A stretch of 64,000 nt of DNA. It comes from Flagellimonas meridianipacifica (GTDB taxonomy: Bacteria > Bacteroidota > Bacteroidia > Flavobacteriales > Flavobacteriaceae). The position numbers were made by a program, and so were the translations under genes. Below, piece by piece: positions 43,802-53,077 of this stretch (the first letter of the stretch is position 1; the number at the start of each line of letters is the position of its first letter). The stretch covers positions 1,178,001-1,242,000 of the forward strand of contig NZ_PVYX01000002.1 of NCBI RefSeq assembly GCF_003001695.1, written 5' to 3'. The notes beneath the pieces are model-generated. The model did not search any database and was not told where the DNA came from. It was given only the letters and a program-made list of their open reading frames with translations.

Positions 43802-44866
43802 ATGGCAGGAAACAGTTTTGGGGAATTATTTAAGTTGACCACCTTTGGTGAGTCTCACGGGAGGGCTCTTGGTGGAATCATTGACGGCTGTCCAGCCGGA
43901 TTGGAACTGGATTTGGAAAAAATACAGTTGGATTTGAACAGAAGGAAACCGGGACAGTCCGCTATTGTAACCCAACGAAAAGAGCCTGATAGCGTGGAAA
44001 TCTATTCAGGGACCTTTGAGGGAAAGACCACAGGAACTCCAATCGGTTTTGCTATTCACAATACAAACCAAAAGTCAAAGGACTATTCACATATCAAAGA
44101 CTCATACCGTCCATCCCACGCAGACTATGTGTACGACCAAAAATACGGCTTTCGTGATTATAGAGGTGGAGGACGCAGTTCTGCGAGAGAGACAGCTAGT
44201 AGAGTGGTAGCTGGTGCCATTGCAAAACAACTTTTATCAGATGTAAAATTTAATGCATTTGTATCCCAAGTAGGAGAAATTGAATTGGAGGTTCCCTATA
44301 ATAAGCTTGATTTTACCAAGATTGAGTCCAATCCAGTGCGTTGTCCTGACCCAAAAACGGCAGCGGACATGGAAGAATACATCAGACAAATAAAGAAACA
44401 AGGAGATACCATAGGTGGCGTTATCACCGGGGTAATCCAAAATGTACCAGTTGGTTTGGGAGAGCCTGTTTTTGATAAATTGCATGCAAGATTAGGAGCC
44501 GCTATGTTGTCCATTAATGCTGTTAAAGGATTTGAGTACGGCAGTGGCTTCTCCGGAGTGCTTATGAAAGGCAGTGAACATAACGATGCATTTAATTCAG
44601 ATGGCACCACGACCACCAACAGAAGTGGTGGAGTGCAAGGAGGAATCAGCAACGGAATGGACATTTATTTCAAGGTTGCCTTTAAACCTGTAGCTACTGT
44701 GCTGCAATCCTATGAAACCATAAACAAGGAAGGTGAAAAAATAACCACGCAAGGCAAAGGAAGACATGACCCCTGTGTGGTACCTAGGGCAGTTCCAATT
44801 GTTGAAGCCATGTCTGCTTTGGTGCTAGCTGACTTCTGGTTACTTTCCCGTGGCAACAAAAAATAG
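43802..44866 (+). CDS. aroC: chorismate synthase
   Basis: 354 residues. Final enzyme of the shikimate pathway: EPSP to chorismate with reduced FMN. Family motifs: [19 protein letters not shown] at the N-terminus, [42 protein letters not shown], and [17 protein letters not shown] near the C-terminus. The open frame runs 12 codons upstream, but the family start is [12 protein letters not shown], and the promoter element lies in the extension. Monocistronic, followed by the symporter in the same direction at 55 bases. Confidence 0.97.
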   Translation: MAGNSFGELFKLTTFGESHGRALGGIIDGCPAGLELDLEKIQLDLNRRKPGQSAIVTQRKEPDSVEIYSGTFEGKTTGTPIGFAIHNTNQKSKDYSHIKDSYRPSHADYVYDQKYGFRDYRGGGRSSARETASRVVAGAIAKQLLSDVKFNAFVSQVGEIELEVPYNKLDFTKIESNPVRCPDPKTAADMEEYIRQIKKQGDTIGGVITGVIQNVPVGLGEPVFDKLHARLGAAMLSINAVKGFEYGSGFSGVLMKGSEHNDAFNSDGTTTTNRSGGVQGGISNGMDIYFKVAFKPVATVLQSYETINKEGEKITTQGKGRHDPCVVPRAVPIVEAMSALVLADFWLLSRGNKK

Positions 44867-44921
44867 ACACCTTACGCGGTTTCTATTCTAAAATACTATC
44901 TTACCACACAAATTAACTCGT

Positions 44922-46247
44922 ATGCGTAAACTAGAACTCCATTGGCAAATCCTGATAGGAATGGTATTGGGAATAGTGTTTGGTTTTATTATGACCGGCT
45001 TTTTTTGGGGCCCCGGTTTTGTTACTGATTGGATAAAGCCTTTTGGGACCATTTTTGTCAAGTTGCTTAAACTTATTGCCATTCCCCTGATTTTGGCCTC
45101 ATTGATTAAGGGGATTTCAGATTTGAAGGACATCTCCAAGTTTCGGAATATTGGTTTACGTACTATTGGTATCTACATGTGTACCACCGTCGTGGCTATA
45201 GTTCTTGGCTTATTATTGGTCAATGTGCTTCAACCTGGTGATGGGATATCTGATGATACTATTAATAAGCTCACCCAAACTTATGCTACTGGAGAAGATG
45301 TCAAAAAGATTCAGGATAACGCTTCAATGCAACAAAATAAAGGACCACTGGCTTTTTTAGAAGAAATGGTTCCTGATAATGCCATAGCGGCAATGAGTAA
45401 TAACCGCTTAATGCTACAGGTTATTTTCTTCACCATCTTTTTAGGGATATCGATGTTGTTGGTAGGCGAAGAAAGAGCAAAACCGCTAAAAAACTTTTTT
45501 GACTCTCTTAATGAAGTGGTTTTGAAAATGGTCGATTTGATCATGCTTATCGCACCTTATGCTGTGTTTTCACTTTTGGCTAGTGTGGTCGTTTCTGCGG
45601 GGGACAAAGAATTGCTGTTAGCCTTATTGAAGTATGCCGGCGTAGTGGTACTTGGACTGGTATTGATGATTGTATTTTACTCCATTTTGGTGACTATTTT
45701 CACTAAAAAGAATCCATTTTGGTTTTTGAAGCAAATGAGCCCCGCCCAACTTTTGGCCTTTTCTACCAGTTCCAGCGCAGCGACTTTGCCGGTTACCATG
45801 GAGCGGGTAGAAGAACATATTGGAGTGGACAAAGAGGTTTCCAGTTTTGTGTTACCGGTTGGAGCAACCATCAATATGGACGGTACCAGCCTTTACCAAG
45901 GAGTAGCCGCTGTTTTTATTGCTCAAGCTTTGGCTTTCGATTTACCTCTATCAGGACAGCTAACAATAATTTTGACCGCTCTTTTGGCATCCATTGGTAC
46001 TGCAGCGGTTCCAGGTGCTGGAATGGTTATGTTGGTCATAGTTTTGGAATCCGTAGGCTTTCCTTCTGATAAGTTGGCCATAGGTTTGGCCCTTATTTTT
46101 GCAGTGGACCGCCCATTGGATATGTTTCGAACCGTAGTGAATATTACCGGGGATGCCACAGTTTCCATGATGGTGGCCAAATCAGTGGATAAGCTTGGTA
46201 AACCCAACATAAAGGAATGGGACGACCACTACGAAGAAGTGAAGTAA
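44922..46247 (+). CDS. dicarboxylate/amino acid:cation symporter (DAACS)
   Basis: 441 residues, eight-helix GltPh-like transporter with two re-entrant hairpins. Diagnostics: TSSSAATLPVTMERVEEHIG (HP1 region), VGATINMDGTSLYQGVAAVFIAQA with the NMDGT sodium site, and VPGAGMVMLVIVLESVG (HP2). It takes up glutamate, aspartate or C4-dicarboxylates with sodium or protons. ATG at 44922. Confidence 0.94.
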   Translation: MRKLELHWQILIGMVLGIVFGFIMTGFFWGPGFVTDWIKPFGTIFVKLLKLIAIPLILASLIKGISDLKDISKFRNIGLRTIGIYMCTTVVAIVLGLLLVNVLQPGDGISDDTINKLTQTYATGEDVKKIQDNASMQQNKGPLAFLEEMVPDNAIAAMSNNRLMLQVIFFTIFLGISMLLVGEERAKPLKNFFDSLNEVVLKMVDLIMLIAPYAVFSLLASVVVSAGDKELLLALLKYAGVVVLGLVLMIVFYSILVTIFTKKNPFWFLKQMSPAQLLAFSTSSSAATLPVTMERVEEHIGVDKEVSSFVLPVGATINMDGTSLYQGVAAVFIAQALAFDLPLSGQLTIILTALLASIGTAAVPGAGMVMLVIVLESVGFPSDKLAIGLALIFAVDRPLDMFRTVVNITGDATVSMMVAKSVDKLGKPNIKEWDDHYEEVK

Positions 46248-46318
46248 TCAGAAATATTTAGGTCTACGTTGCGTAGTTGGCTTACTTAGTTTAATTTAAG
46301 GCTATAATTAAACCAAAT

Positions 46319-47356
46319 ATGACCATGAACATTTGCTTTTTAATGTATCCTTGGGACGAAATCCAACCCGAAAATGATACCAGCCTAGCCTTGATTCATG
46401 AATGCGTAAAGCGCAAACATGGTGTAGCGCTCTGCACTCCGGCCAACCTTACCATTCGAAATAGTGTGACCAGTGCTTTTTGTACAGTAATCAACAGAAT
46501 GGAAAAGGTCTCCAGTAGTTTAAAGACTTTTTACAAGCAGGCGCAATTAAGGGAGGAAATGCTTCCTTTGGCCGGTTTCGATGTTATCTTTATGCGTGCC
46601 AACCCACCTCTGGACCCATTAATGCTGAATTTTTTGGATTCGGTAAAAGATGATGTTTTTATTGTTAATTCCCTTCAAGGACTTCGTGAAGCCAATAATA
46701 AACTTTACACGGCTGCCTTCGGGGACAGTCACAGCAACATTATTCCTGCTACCCATGTTTCAAAGAACAAAAGGTACTTGGTGCAGCAGATCAAAGAATC
46801 CGCAGCGGACAAAATGATTTTAAAGCCTCTGAACGGGTTTGGAGGTTCAGGAGTGATTCTCATTGAGAAATCGGCCATGTCAAATATTAACTCCCTATTG
46901 GATTTTTATGTGACCAATTCTGATGGAACCTCAAATTATGTGATTCTCCAAGAATATATTGAAGGTGCGGACCAAGGTGATGTACGGATACTCTTATTGA
47001 ATGGAGAACCCATAGGAGCCATGCGAAGAATTCCAGGTAGCGACGACCATCGTTCCAATGTTTCTGCCGGGGGTTCGGTGGCAAAGCACAGCTTAAGTAA
47101 GCAAGAAAAGGCCCTTTGTAAACAAATAGGACCGAAATTGGTCAATGATGGATTGTTTTTTGTTGGTATTGATGTAATTGGAGGTAAATTGGTCGAGGTA
47201 AATGTAATGTCGCCAGGCGGAATTACCTATATGAACAAAGTCTACAAAACCAAAATTCAATGCAAGGTCATTGATTTTATAGAAAGCAAGGTAGTTGATA
47301 AGTTACAGGCGTTTGACAGGCGCTCCAGATTGCGGAATGAAGTAGAAAATGCATAG
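46319..47356 (+). CDS. GshB-like ATP-grasp ligase
   Basis: 345 residues. The ATP-grasp core is clear: KMILKPLNGFGGSGVILIEK, ILQEYIEGADQGDVRILLLN, GEPIGAMRRIPGSDDHRSNV and LVEVNVMSPGGITYMN, which matches the GshB signature (RIP, NVAAGG, EINVxSP). The N-terminus resembles GshB's Rossmann-like domain. It would ligate an amine, such as glycine or a peptide, to a carboxylate. There is no GshA nearby, so glutathione synthesis is doubtful. Stop overlaps the next gene by 8 bases. Alternative ATG two codons in. Confidence 0.88.
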   Translation: MTMNICFLMYPWDEIQPENDTSLALIHECVKRKHGVALCTPANLTIRNSVTSAFCTVINRMEKVSSSLKTFYKQAQLREEMLPLAGFDVIFMRANPPLDPLMLNFLDSVKDDVFIVNSLQGLREANNKLYTAAFGDSHSNIIPATHVSKNKRYLVQQIKESAADKMILKPLNGFGGSGVILIEKSAMSNINSLLDFYVTNSDGTSNYVILQEYIEGADQGDVRILLLNGEPIGAMRRIPGSDDHRSNVSAGGSVAKHSLSKQEKALCKQIGPKLVNDGLFFVGIDVIGGKLVEVNVMSPGGITYMNKVYKTKIQCKVIDFIESKVVDKLQAFDRRSRLRNEVENA

Positions 47357-48176
47357 ACTTTCAATTGATGAAATCATAGCGCTAATTCAAGCTGGCGAAT
47401 CTTTTGAAGCAGTTTCCTCAGACTATTCCTTCACCTTGAAAATTGAAGAGTACGTTCCCTTTCTATGTGGAGCGGTTCATGATGGCCATCAGTTTCGACC
47501 TTCTCTCTGGAAAAATTGTAAGCATTCTGAATACGAACGTTGGTATGAAGAGGACCCTTGCACAAAAGAGATGGTTCAGACATTTCCCATTGTGATTTCT
47601 GGGAGGGATAGCCGATTTGAGTACGACTTGAACCGAGAACCAGAAAGAGCGGTTTATGAAGATGCATGGGGCAAACAACTATGGAATGAACCCCTATCTT
47701 CTGAAGAGAAAAAACTGAGCCTGCAAAAGCATGCCAACTTCTATCGGGTGGTTCATGCGCTGGTACAAAAACTGGAGCAAAGTTTCAGAAATGTAGTGGT
47801 TTTTGATATGCACAGCTACAACTGGAAAAGATGGGATAGGGAAGTGCCAGTTTGGAATTTGGGAACAAGCAACATAAATCAAAATCGTTTTGGGGAATTG
47901 ACGGAGTTTTGGAGCAATAAATTGGGTACTATGCAATTGCCACAAGGCATTATGAGCACTTCAAAAATCAATGATACCTTTCAAGGAAATGGATATTTTC
48001 TGAAATACATCACCAAGAATTTTGATAATACTTTAGTATTGGCCACAGAAATTTCCAAAATATACTGTGATGAACTAAGTGGCGTTATCTATCCCGAAAT
48101 AGTTAGGTCCGTAGAGGAACAACTTAAAAAATTGATACCTGAAATGGTAACGGAATTTGAAGCAACGTTTAGATGA
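47349..48176 (+). CDS. N-formylglutamate amidohydrolase-like zinc hydrolase
   Basis: 275 residues of the FGase (M14-related) family. VPFLCGAVHDGHQF holds the His-Asp-Gly of the metal site. RFEYDLNREPERAVYED and VVFDMHSYN supply further conserved acid, Asn/Arg and His residues. Substrate need not be formylglutamate: relatives cut C-terminal amino acids or formyl groups. It overlaps both neighbours (8 and 4 bases), so it is translationally tied to the ligase and the DUF1704 gene. Confidence 0.85.
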   Translation: MHRLSIDEIIALIQAGESFEAVSSDYSFTLKIEEYVPFLCGAVHDGHQFRPSLWKNCKHSEYERWYEEDPCTKEMVQTFPIVISGRDSRFEYDLNREPERAVYEDAWGKQLWNEPLSSEEKKLSLQKHANFYRVVHALVQKLEQSFRNVVVFDMHSYNWKRWDREVPVWNLGTSNINQNRFGELTEFWSNKLGTMQLPQGIMSTSKINDTFQGNGYFLKYITKNFDNTLVLATEISKIYCDELSGVIYPEIVRSVEEQLKKLIPEMVTEFEATFR

Positions 48177-49345
48177 TAAAGACCCAAGGGATTCAAGAAC
48201 TGGAAAAGGAGTATGGCCATATATTCGAGATAGATGCCAATCTTCATAGATTGGTGCGCCGAATAGAGTTGTTGAGTTATGTGAATCCACTAAACATAGA
48301 AAAGGAAAAGCAACAATTCTTTGCTTCAAAATACAAGTCGGAACCAAATTTTAAGTACCCTAAACTCAAATTCAATCCCTACAAACTACACCGCCTTTTT
48401 TTCTCACAACGTTTGGAGCGAATAGAGGATGACGTTATCAGAAAGTTTTACCAGGATGTCATTTATTTCTACGCCAATATGATTCAATGTATTGAGACAA
48501 TTGGCAGGGGGAAACATTTCTATTACAATTCACTTCGGGTATATGGAACACCTACCGAGAAGGACGTACAAAATGCACGGTTTATTCTCCATTTTGCAGA
48601 TGAGCCAGTATCCGCAGATATGGAAAAAGTGTACACTCCGGAGGAAGCTCGAGCCTATTTTGAAGAATTTGCCCAAGCTTATGGATTTCCATTAAAAATC
48701 AAATATTCGCATCACATAGCAGCAGAGGCTATGGTTAGCAATTCGGAACAAGCTCTTTTCATAAAGAAAAACGTAAAGTTCAGTAAAAATCAGTTGCTCA
48801 CATTGGGGAATCACGAGATAGGGGTACATTTGGTTACCACGCACAACGGTTTACAACAACCACTTCGTGTTTTTTCCAATGGTTTTCCAAAAAATGTTGA
48901 AACTCAAGAAGGCTTGGCTGTCTTCAGTGAGTATATGGGTGGCGCATTAACTTTAAAAAGACTTAAAGAATTGGCCTATAGGGTTTTGGCTGCTGACAGT
49001 TTAATTAAAGGTTATACTTTCGCAGATACCTTTGACTTGATTCACGGGCAGTATAAATTGAACCGAAATGAAGCTTTTGGCATAACGCTGCGAGCACATA
49101 GAGGTGGAGGTTTTACCAAAGACCGGCTTTACTTAAGTGGCCTACGCAAGATTTATAAAAAGTACCAAAAAGAGGAAAGTTTGGATACCTTGCTCATGGG
49201 AAAAGTGGCCATCGAGGATGAAGATATCATTAAATATTTCCTGAATCGTGGTTTGGCTCAGCCAATTACACATAAAACACTTTCATTCGCACAAAAACTG
49301 AATACAAACAAAACCTTGGATTTTATCTTGAACAACTTAAAGTAA
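48173..49345 (+). CDS. DUF1704 HExxxH metallopeptidase (QEGLA-motif, MATCAP-related)
   Basis: 390 residues. Zinc motif TLGNHEIGVHLVTTHNG has H214, E215 and H219 (HExxxH). The QEGLA motif VETQEGLAVFSEYMGG supplies a further acidic ligand at about 246. This is the family once called flavohemoglobin expression-modulating QEGLA proteins, now linked by motif to the eukaryotic MATCAP tubulin carboxypeptidases. Peptidase activity here is an inference. Overlaps the FGase-like gene by ATGA; 11 bases before the next gene. Confidence 0.88.
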   Translation: MIKTQGIQELEKEYGHIFEIDANLHRLVRRIELLSYVNPLNIEKEKQQFFASKYKSEPNFKYPKLKFNPYKLHRLFFSQRLERIEDDVIRKFYQDVIYFYANMIQCIETIGRGKHFYYNSLRVYGTPTEKDVQNARFILHFADEPVSADMEKVYTPEEARAYFEEFAQAYGFPLKIKYSHHIAAEAMVSNSEQALFIKKNVKFSKNQLLTLGNHEIGVHLVTTHNGLQQPLRVFSNGFPKNVETQEGLAVFSEYMGGALTLKRLKELAYRVLAADSLIKGYTFADTFDLIHGQYKLNRNEAFGITLRAHRGGGFTKDRLYLSGLRKIYKKYQKEESLDTLLMGKVAIEDEDIIKYFLNRGLAQPITHKTLSFAQKLNTNKTLDFILNNLK

Positions 49346-49356
49346 GTTTCAAGACC

Positions 49357-50094
49357 ATGAAAAAATTCAATTCTACCGGTATTCTTTTTATCCTATTCCT
49401 TTTGTTTTTTGCTGCTTGTCCAGCACAAGATGTGTTTGATGAAACCACAGAATTTCCACAAAAGTGCTATTTATTCAATAACTACGGGGACAAGGTGGTT
49501 TTTCTTGAGCGGGAAGATATGTTTCTGTCCAAAGAGCTAAGAGAGTCCGTGGATGGGAAAGATAATTTTCGATTGGATACTGTTCGAATAGTAAAAAGGC
49601 TTTCTGAAAACGATTTTATAATTGCAGAACGCAGAGGCAATTTTGCTTTAATGCATAGGGAAGTCCTAGTACCCAATTCTATTGTCGCAATGGGTGGCCC
49701 AATTGAAGGTAAAAGCGTTGAAGAGATAGTCGCAACGTATAATGAAACTGGGATACCTAAACACACACCCTTACAAATGTACTATGCGTTTTCGGAGGCC
49801 AAAGTTCTGGAGTTGAATTCTGCGCCAGGATTGGACGAAATAAAAAGAGAAGACCTCATCACTTCACTTTCTTGGCGTAAGGAAATAGGGGAGATGTTAA
49901 AGGAATATCTTGAACTACAAGAAGATGTTCCACGCTATCGAATGAGGCGTATGGTTGAAAACTACAAAAACAAAAAGCTGGTGGATTTAGGCTACAACCC
50001 CTACAAATTGGTGGAGTACAACTGGCACAAGCAATTTGAAAAGGACGAAGAGATTATGAAACTCTTGAATGCTCCTGTGAGTTTCGAAGAATAA
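49357..50094 (+). CDS. secreted hypothetical protein
   Basis: I do not recognise this 245-residue protein. A signal peptide (ILFILFLLFFAACPAQD) is followed by a mixed alpha/beta region. DNFRLDTVRIVKRLSENDFI and EMLKEYLELQEDVPRYRMRRM are strongly charged. The C-terminal third is helical. It is 11 bases after the DUF1704 gene and before a hairpin terminator, so it is likely the fourth gene of the ligase cassette. Since it is exported and the other three are not, a shared function is not obvious. Confidence 0.65.
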   Translation: MKKFNSTGILFILFLLFFAACPAQDVFDETTEFPQKCYLFNNYGDKVVFLEREDMFLSKELRESVDGKDNFRLDTVRIVKRLSENDFIIAERRGNFALMHREVLVPNSIVAMGGPIEGKSVEEIVATYNETGIPKHTPLQMYYAFSEAKVLELNSAPGLDEIKREDLITSLSWRKEIGEMLKEYLELQEDVPRYRMRRMVENYKNKKLVDLGYNPYKLVEYNWHKQFEKDEEIMKLLNAPVSFEE

Positions 50095-50109
50095 TGATTT
50101 CCAAAAAAG

Positions 50110-50141
50110 AAGGGCAGTACCTTGTTTGGTGCACTGCCCTT
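50110..50141. terminator. bidirectional hairpin terminator
   Basis: Stem AAGGGCAGT / ACTGCCCTT with an inner ACC/GGT pair, between the convergent ends at 50094 and 50152. Preceded by AAAAAAG. Confidence 0.78.
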
Positions 50142-50151
50142 TGCATTGATT

Positions 50152-51045
50152 TTATAAACTTCCTGAGGTTAAAATCTGGTCCAGCACATATTGCATGGCT
50201 GTTTTCCAATCGTTTTTCGGACTGTTGTTCCCTAAGGCCGACTTAAACGAGCGCTCATTGGAAAACTTGGATGAATAGGCCTCTGCGCCACCAGCACCAA
50301 ACAAAATGACTTCAATCTCGTAACGAACGTTGGAATTTGAATCAGTTTGCTCTTTTTGAGTATCAAAAAAACCAGTATCCTTTTTAGGTTGCGCTTTTTG
50401 GTGGGTCTCATTCACCTCTATTAAAACAAGATATTCCGTACCCAGTACATTTTGAAGTTTCTCTGAAGTGGTCTGGGACAGTTGTTGAAACCCTATACCT
50501 GCATCCACAAGCTTTCTTATTGTCATACCCATGTCCTGTACCTCAATAGGTAAGGATTGGTTTTGTCTGGCCAAGTAGTCGGTGGCGAATTGCGTCGCCT
50601 GACCTGAGATTTCTTTACTGTATCTTCCATTTACTAAAAAGGTCATGGGAGTAACAGCTAACCGATTATTATTGTTGTTTTCCACGGCCGTATCCTCGCC
50701 AGGACCTAAATAAATTTCTTCTTTTGGGATAGTAGTGGTTGTTACCGCCTCATCTGGTGGCGTTGTATTATTTGCATTAGCGGATGGGGTATTACCCGAG
50801 GCATTATTCGAAAAATTTTGGGTCCTACCGCTTGAAAAAACAATTTTTTGAAGCTGATCAGAACCAATTTCGTTGATTAGGGATTCGCCGGGATAACTAA
50901 AACTTATGGTTGAGCCAGTCACTTTGACCACCTTACCTTGAATGATTTCACCTGATTTGGTGAATAAAATATCGTTTACGTTGCCTTGTTGGCCAAAAGC
51001 CACTAAGGATAGTGACAGTACTAGGAGTAGCATTACCTTTTTCAT
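50152..51045 (-). CDS. secreted hypothetical protein with Asn/Thr-rich linker
   Basis: 297 residues from ATG 51045; an earlier TTG adds two residues. Signal KVMLLLVLSLSLVAFGQQ, then a 60-residue beta segment (LFTKSGEIIQGKVVKVTGST) common in Flavobacteria, a low-complexity linker with SNNASGNTPSANANNTTPP and NNNNNR, and a C-terminal domain with VLIEVNETHQKAQPK and VRYEIEVILFGAGGAEAYSS. Function unknown; the outer face is likely. A 14-bp palindrome at 51196-51209 lies about 150 bases upstream. Confidence 0.72.
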   Translation of the reverse strand: MKKVMLLLVLSLSLVAFGQQGNVNDILFTKSGEIIQGKVVKVTGSTISFSYPGESLINEIGSDQLQKIVFSSGRTQNFSNNASGNTPSANANNTTPPDEAVTTTTIPKEEIYLGPGEDTAVENNNNNRLAVTPMTFLVNGRYSKEISGQATQFATDYLARQNQSLPIEVQDMGMTIRKLVDAGIGFQQLSQTTSEKLQNVLGTEYLVLIEVNETHQKAQPKKDTGFFDTQKEQTDSNSNVRYEIEVILFGAGGAEAYSSKFSNERSFKSALGNNSPKNDWKTAMQYVLDQILTSGSL

Positions 51046-51195
51046 TTTCAATCTTTGATTTTTGTTAGTAAACTTATGAACGTCTTTTTCCTAAAAGGGA
51101 AAGCGGGGCGCAAAACCTTCAAAACACGGAAAATACACGTTTATATAGCCACAAAATCAGTGCCAGATAGTGGGAAAATCCATCCAAAAAGTCTT

Positions 51196-51209
51196 AATTA
51201 ACGTTAATT
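51196..51209. repeat. 14-bp perfect palindrome
   Basis: AATTAACGTTAATT. It lies between the DUF393 gene's end (51259) and the start at 51045. AT-rich with a central CG; candidate operator for the 50152-51045 gene. Confidence 0.4.
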
Positions 51210-51258
51210 GTTATCACAAAAAAGTCACCGCGGCCGCATTATGGTGTAAGGGAAATGT

Positions 51259-51666
51259 TTAGCCTAAGAATTTAGCTTGTAGTTCAGGTGTCGGAATCAT
51301 ACAGGCATCTTTGCGTCCAAACCAACGATAGCGGTTTTTGGCGATGAAGTCATAAACACCGTCGCGTATGGGTCTAGGAATCCAAGTGAGGATGGCCAGC
51401 CCTTTCCAGAAGCCCCCAAAATTTTGTCCAATTCGCAAGGCTGCGTCAGATTTGGTGTAGTAGGCCACACCTGGTTCGATAAGAATAATGGAATCAATCT
51501 TTGTAGTATCGATACCGCGTTCTTTTATAAGTTTTTCTCCTATTTCACTTTGAAGGGCCGCATAGCGGAAAGTGTCGCTTTTATCTCGTTTGATTACAAA
51601 CTGAATAGCACCGTTACAGAGGTTGCAGACCCCATCAAACAATATGAGTTTCTTATTCTTTTCCAC
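51259..51666 (-). CDS. DCC (DUF393) family thiol-disulfide oxidoreductase-like protein
   Basis: 135 residues with LILFDGVCNLCNGAIQFVIK, giving the DxxCxxC motif that names the DCC family, then ALQSEIGEKLI and the C-terminal FIAKNRYRWFGRKDACMIP. Thioredoxin-like redox role is presumed. The start is GTG at 51664-51666; no in-frame ATG was found in the codons read upstream. Confidence 0.88.
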   Translation of the reverse strand: MEKNKKLILFDGVCNLCNGAIQFVIKRDKSDTFRYAALQSEIGEKLIKERGIDTTKIDSIILIEPGVAYYTKSDAALRIGQNFGGFWKGLAILTWIPRPIRDGVYDFIAKNRYRWFGRKDACMIPTPELQAKFLG

Positions 51667-51730
51667 ACTACAAAGATACGCACTGAGCGAATAAAAGCCT
51701 AGTTCGGAAAATCAGAGTCTGTGATGATTC

Positions 51731-52189
51731 CTAATGGTCGTTGGAATCATTGAATTGCCAAAGTACATTGACCAATTGCCATGTTCCATTCAACTTAACA
51801 ATGTGCATATAGTCAATCCACTCATCCGCAATAAGCTTTACCGAGGCAGTCTTATCGAAGATATCCAAGATGATTACTTCCTTTTTTGGATTCTCTGGAA
51901 ATGCATCCCCATCCAAATTATAGGTCTCGGCAAGCAATACCATGGCATCTGTGAAGGTTTCCCTTAAATATTCTTTTCCTGTTTTCTTGTTGGTCCAGAA
52001 AGTTCGTTTCACCATTCTTGGGTGGGCTGCACGTTCAAATTGAGTGGGATTTACATTGTGTTGTGACTCGATGTAATCCAGAGCTACCTGTTTGATGGCC
52101 AAAGAATCAGCTTTCGTCTGACCCTGTGCTGAAAAGGAAAGTAGAAATAAGAAAACAACTGGAATCCACAAAAGAAATGACAGCTTCAT
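51731..52189 (-). CDS. secreted lumazine-binding/NTF2-like protein
   Basis: 152 residues. Signal LLWIPVVFLFLLSFSAQGQ. The body (VALDYIESQHNVNPTQFERA, HPRMVKRTF, YLRETFTDAMVLLAETYN, and YMHIVKLNGTWQLVNVLW) matches the putative lumazine-binding NTF2-like family. Ligand unknown. ATG at 52187-52189. Confidence 0.8.
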   Translation of the reverse strand: MKLSFLLWIPVVFLFLLSFSAQGQTKADSLAIKQVALDYIESQHNVNPTQFERAAHPRMVKRTFWTNKKTGKEYLRETFTDAMVLLAETYNLDGDAFPENPKKEVIILDIFDKTASVKLIADEWIDYMHIVKLNGTWQLVNVLWQFNDSNDH

Positions 52190-52338
52190 GTTTTTTGTTT
52201 TTATTGGTGATTTAAGCTGGTATAATCTTAATGAAGTTAGTTGAGGATTCGTCTTATAGATGAGTTAAATTTTGAATTTGAATATAGAATATGCTTTGAA
52301 TTGGACTTCAACATCCGGAAATAGGTAGTGCTTGAAAT

Positions 52339-53007
52339 TCACTTGTTATCCATTTGGGGCTCTGGTCTACGAATCATGTACATACCAATCCATATAAACC
52401 ATACAATTTGGCTCAGACCAAAAATCTCCTTAAAAGTATCCAAAGGATATATGGTCAGCACCCCAGCTACACCTACAAAGACACCCAAGAAATTCAATAG
52501 TCTCGGAAATAATTTATGTTTCCATGTAACCAAACTCAATAACAATACCCAAAGACCTCCAACAATTTCATTTCCGCCGCCAAGCCCTTCTGTTACTATT
52601 CCAATACTAGACCAAATCATCATGGCACGCTCTGGACTTTCAGTACCCATATCAACGACTTTCTCCAATCCGATGTTAGCTATCATTCCACTGGCAATTA
52701 CCAACCCAACCCAAATAACTCCAAAAACAGAAGCCAATTTGGACAGCAGTGGGGAAAAAGGGCTTATACGCTGATGGAGGGCTAGGACCAAAATAGCCAA
52801 CAGAATACCGAATAGCACATAACTGGTAAGGTTCAAAATGGAAAGAATCCAATAGTTTTCTGATAAGAAATCATATCGGCTGGTAAGACTGGCGCCTGGA
52901 CTTGGATATACCAATATGCCACCATACACAATAAACGCAGAAATATAGATAAGGGCTTCAAGAATTGCGGATAGTCCACCTAGTTTTTGGAAATAGTTAT
53001 TGGTCAT
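52339..53007 (-). CDS. DUF4386-like integral membrane protein
   Basis: 222 residues from ATG 53007 (MTNNYFQKLGGLSAIL). About six hydrophobic helices, for example ALIYISAFIVYGGILVYP, ILNLTSYVLFGILLAILVLAL, and LLNFLGVFVGVAGVLTIYPL. The pattern fits the DUF4386 group of small membrane proteins. Role unknown. Confidence 0.7.
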   Translation of the reverse strand: MTNNYFQKLGGLSAILEALIYISAFIVYGGILVYPSPGASLTSRYDFLSENYWILSILNLTSYVLFGILLAILVLALHQRISPFSPLLSKLASVFGVIWVGLVIASGMIANIGLEKVVDMGTESPERAMMIWSSIGIVTEGLGGGNEIVGGLWVLLLSLVTWKHKLFPRLLNFLGVFVGVAGVLTIYPLDTFKEIFGLSQIVWFIWIGMYMIRRPEPQMDNK

Positions 53008-53077
53008 TCTTAGGTTTTTAGATAGGACGACCAAGGAAGGATTGTGTTACTTGGAATTAAGTAAAATTGAAAAGAAA

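Noticed and set aside
46319..47356. Glutathione synthetase as part of glutathione biosynthesis
   Set aside because: No GshA or GshF is in the window and the neighbours are an FGase-like enzyme and a DUF1704 peptidase. The ATP-grasp motifs alone do not fix the product.
51194..51237. Rare-cutter sites TTAATTAA (PacI) and CCGCGG/GCGGCCGC (SacII/NotI) close together, as if a vector remnant
   Set aside because: Flanking bases show no polylinker or vector sequence, and the sites lie in a normal intergenic gap. Chance occurrence is enough.
52328..52774. 148-residue plus-strand open frame opposite the DUF4386-like gene
   Set aside because: It lies entirely antisense to a recognisable membrane protein and its translation is low-complexity Pro/Thr/Ser typical of a shadow frame.
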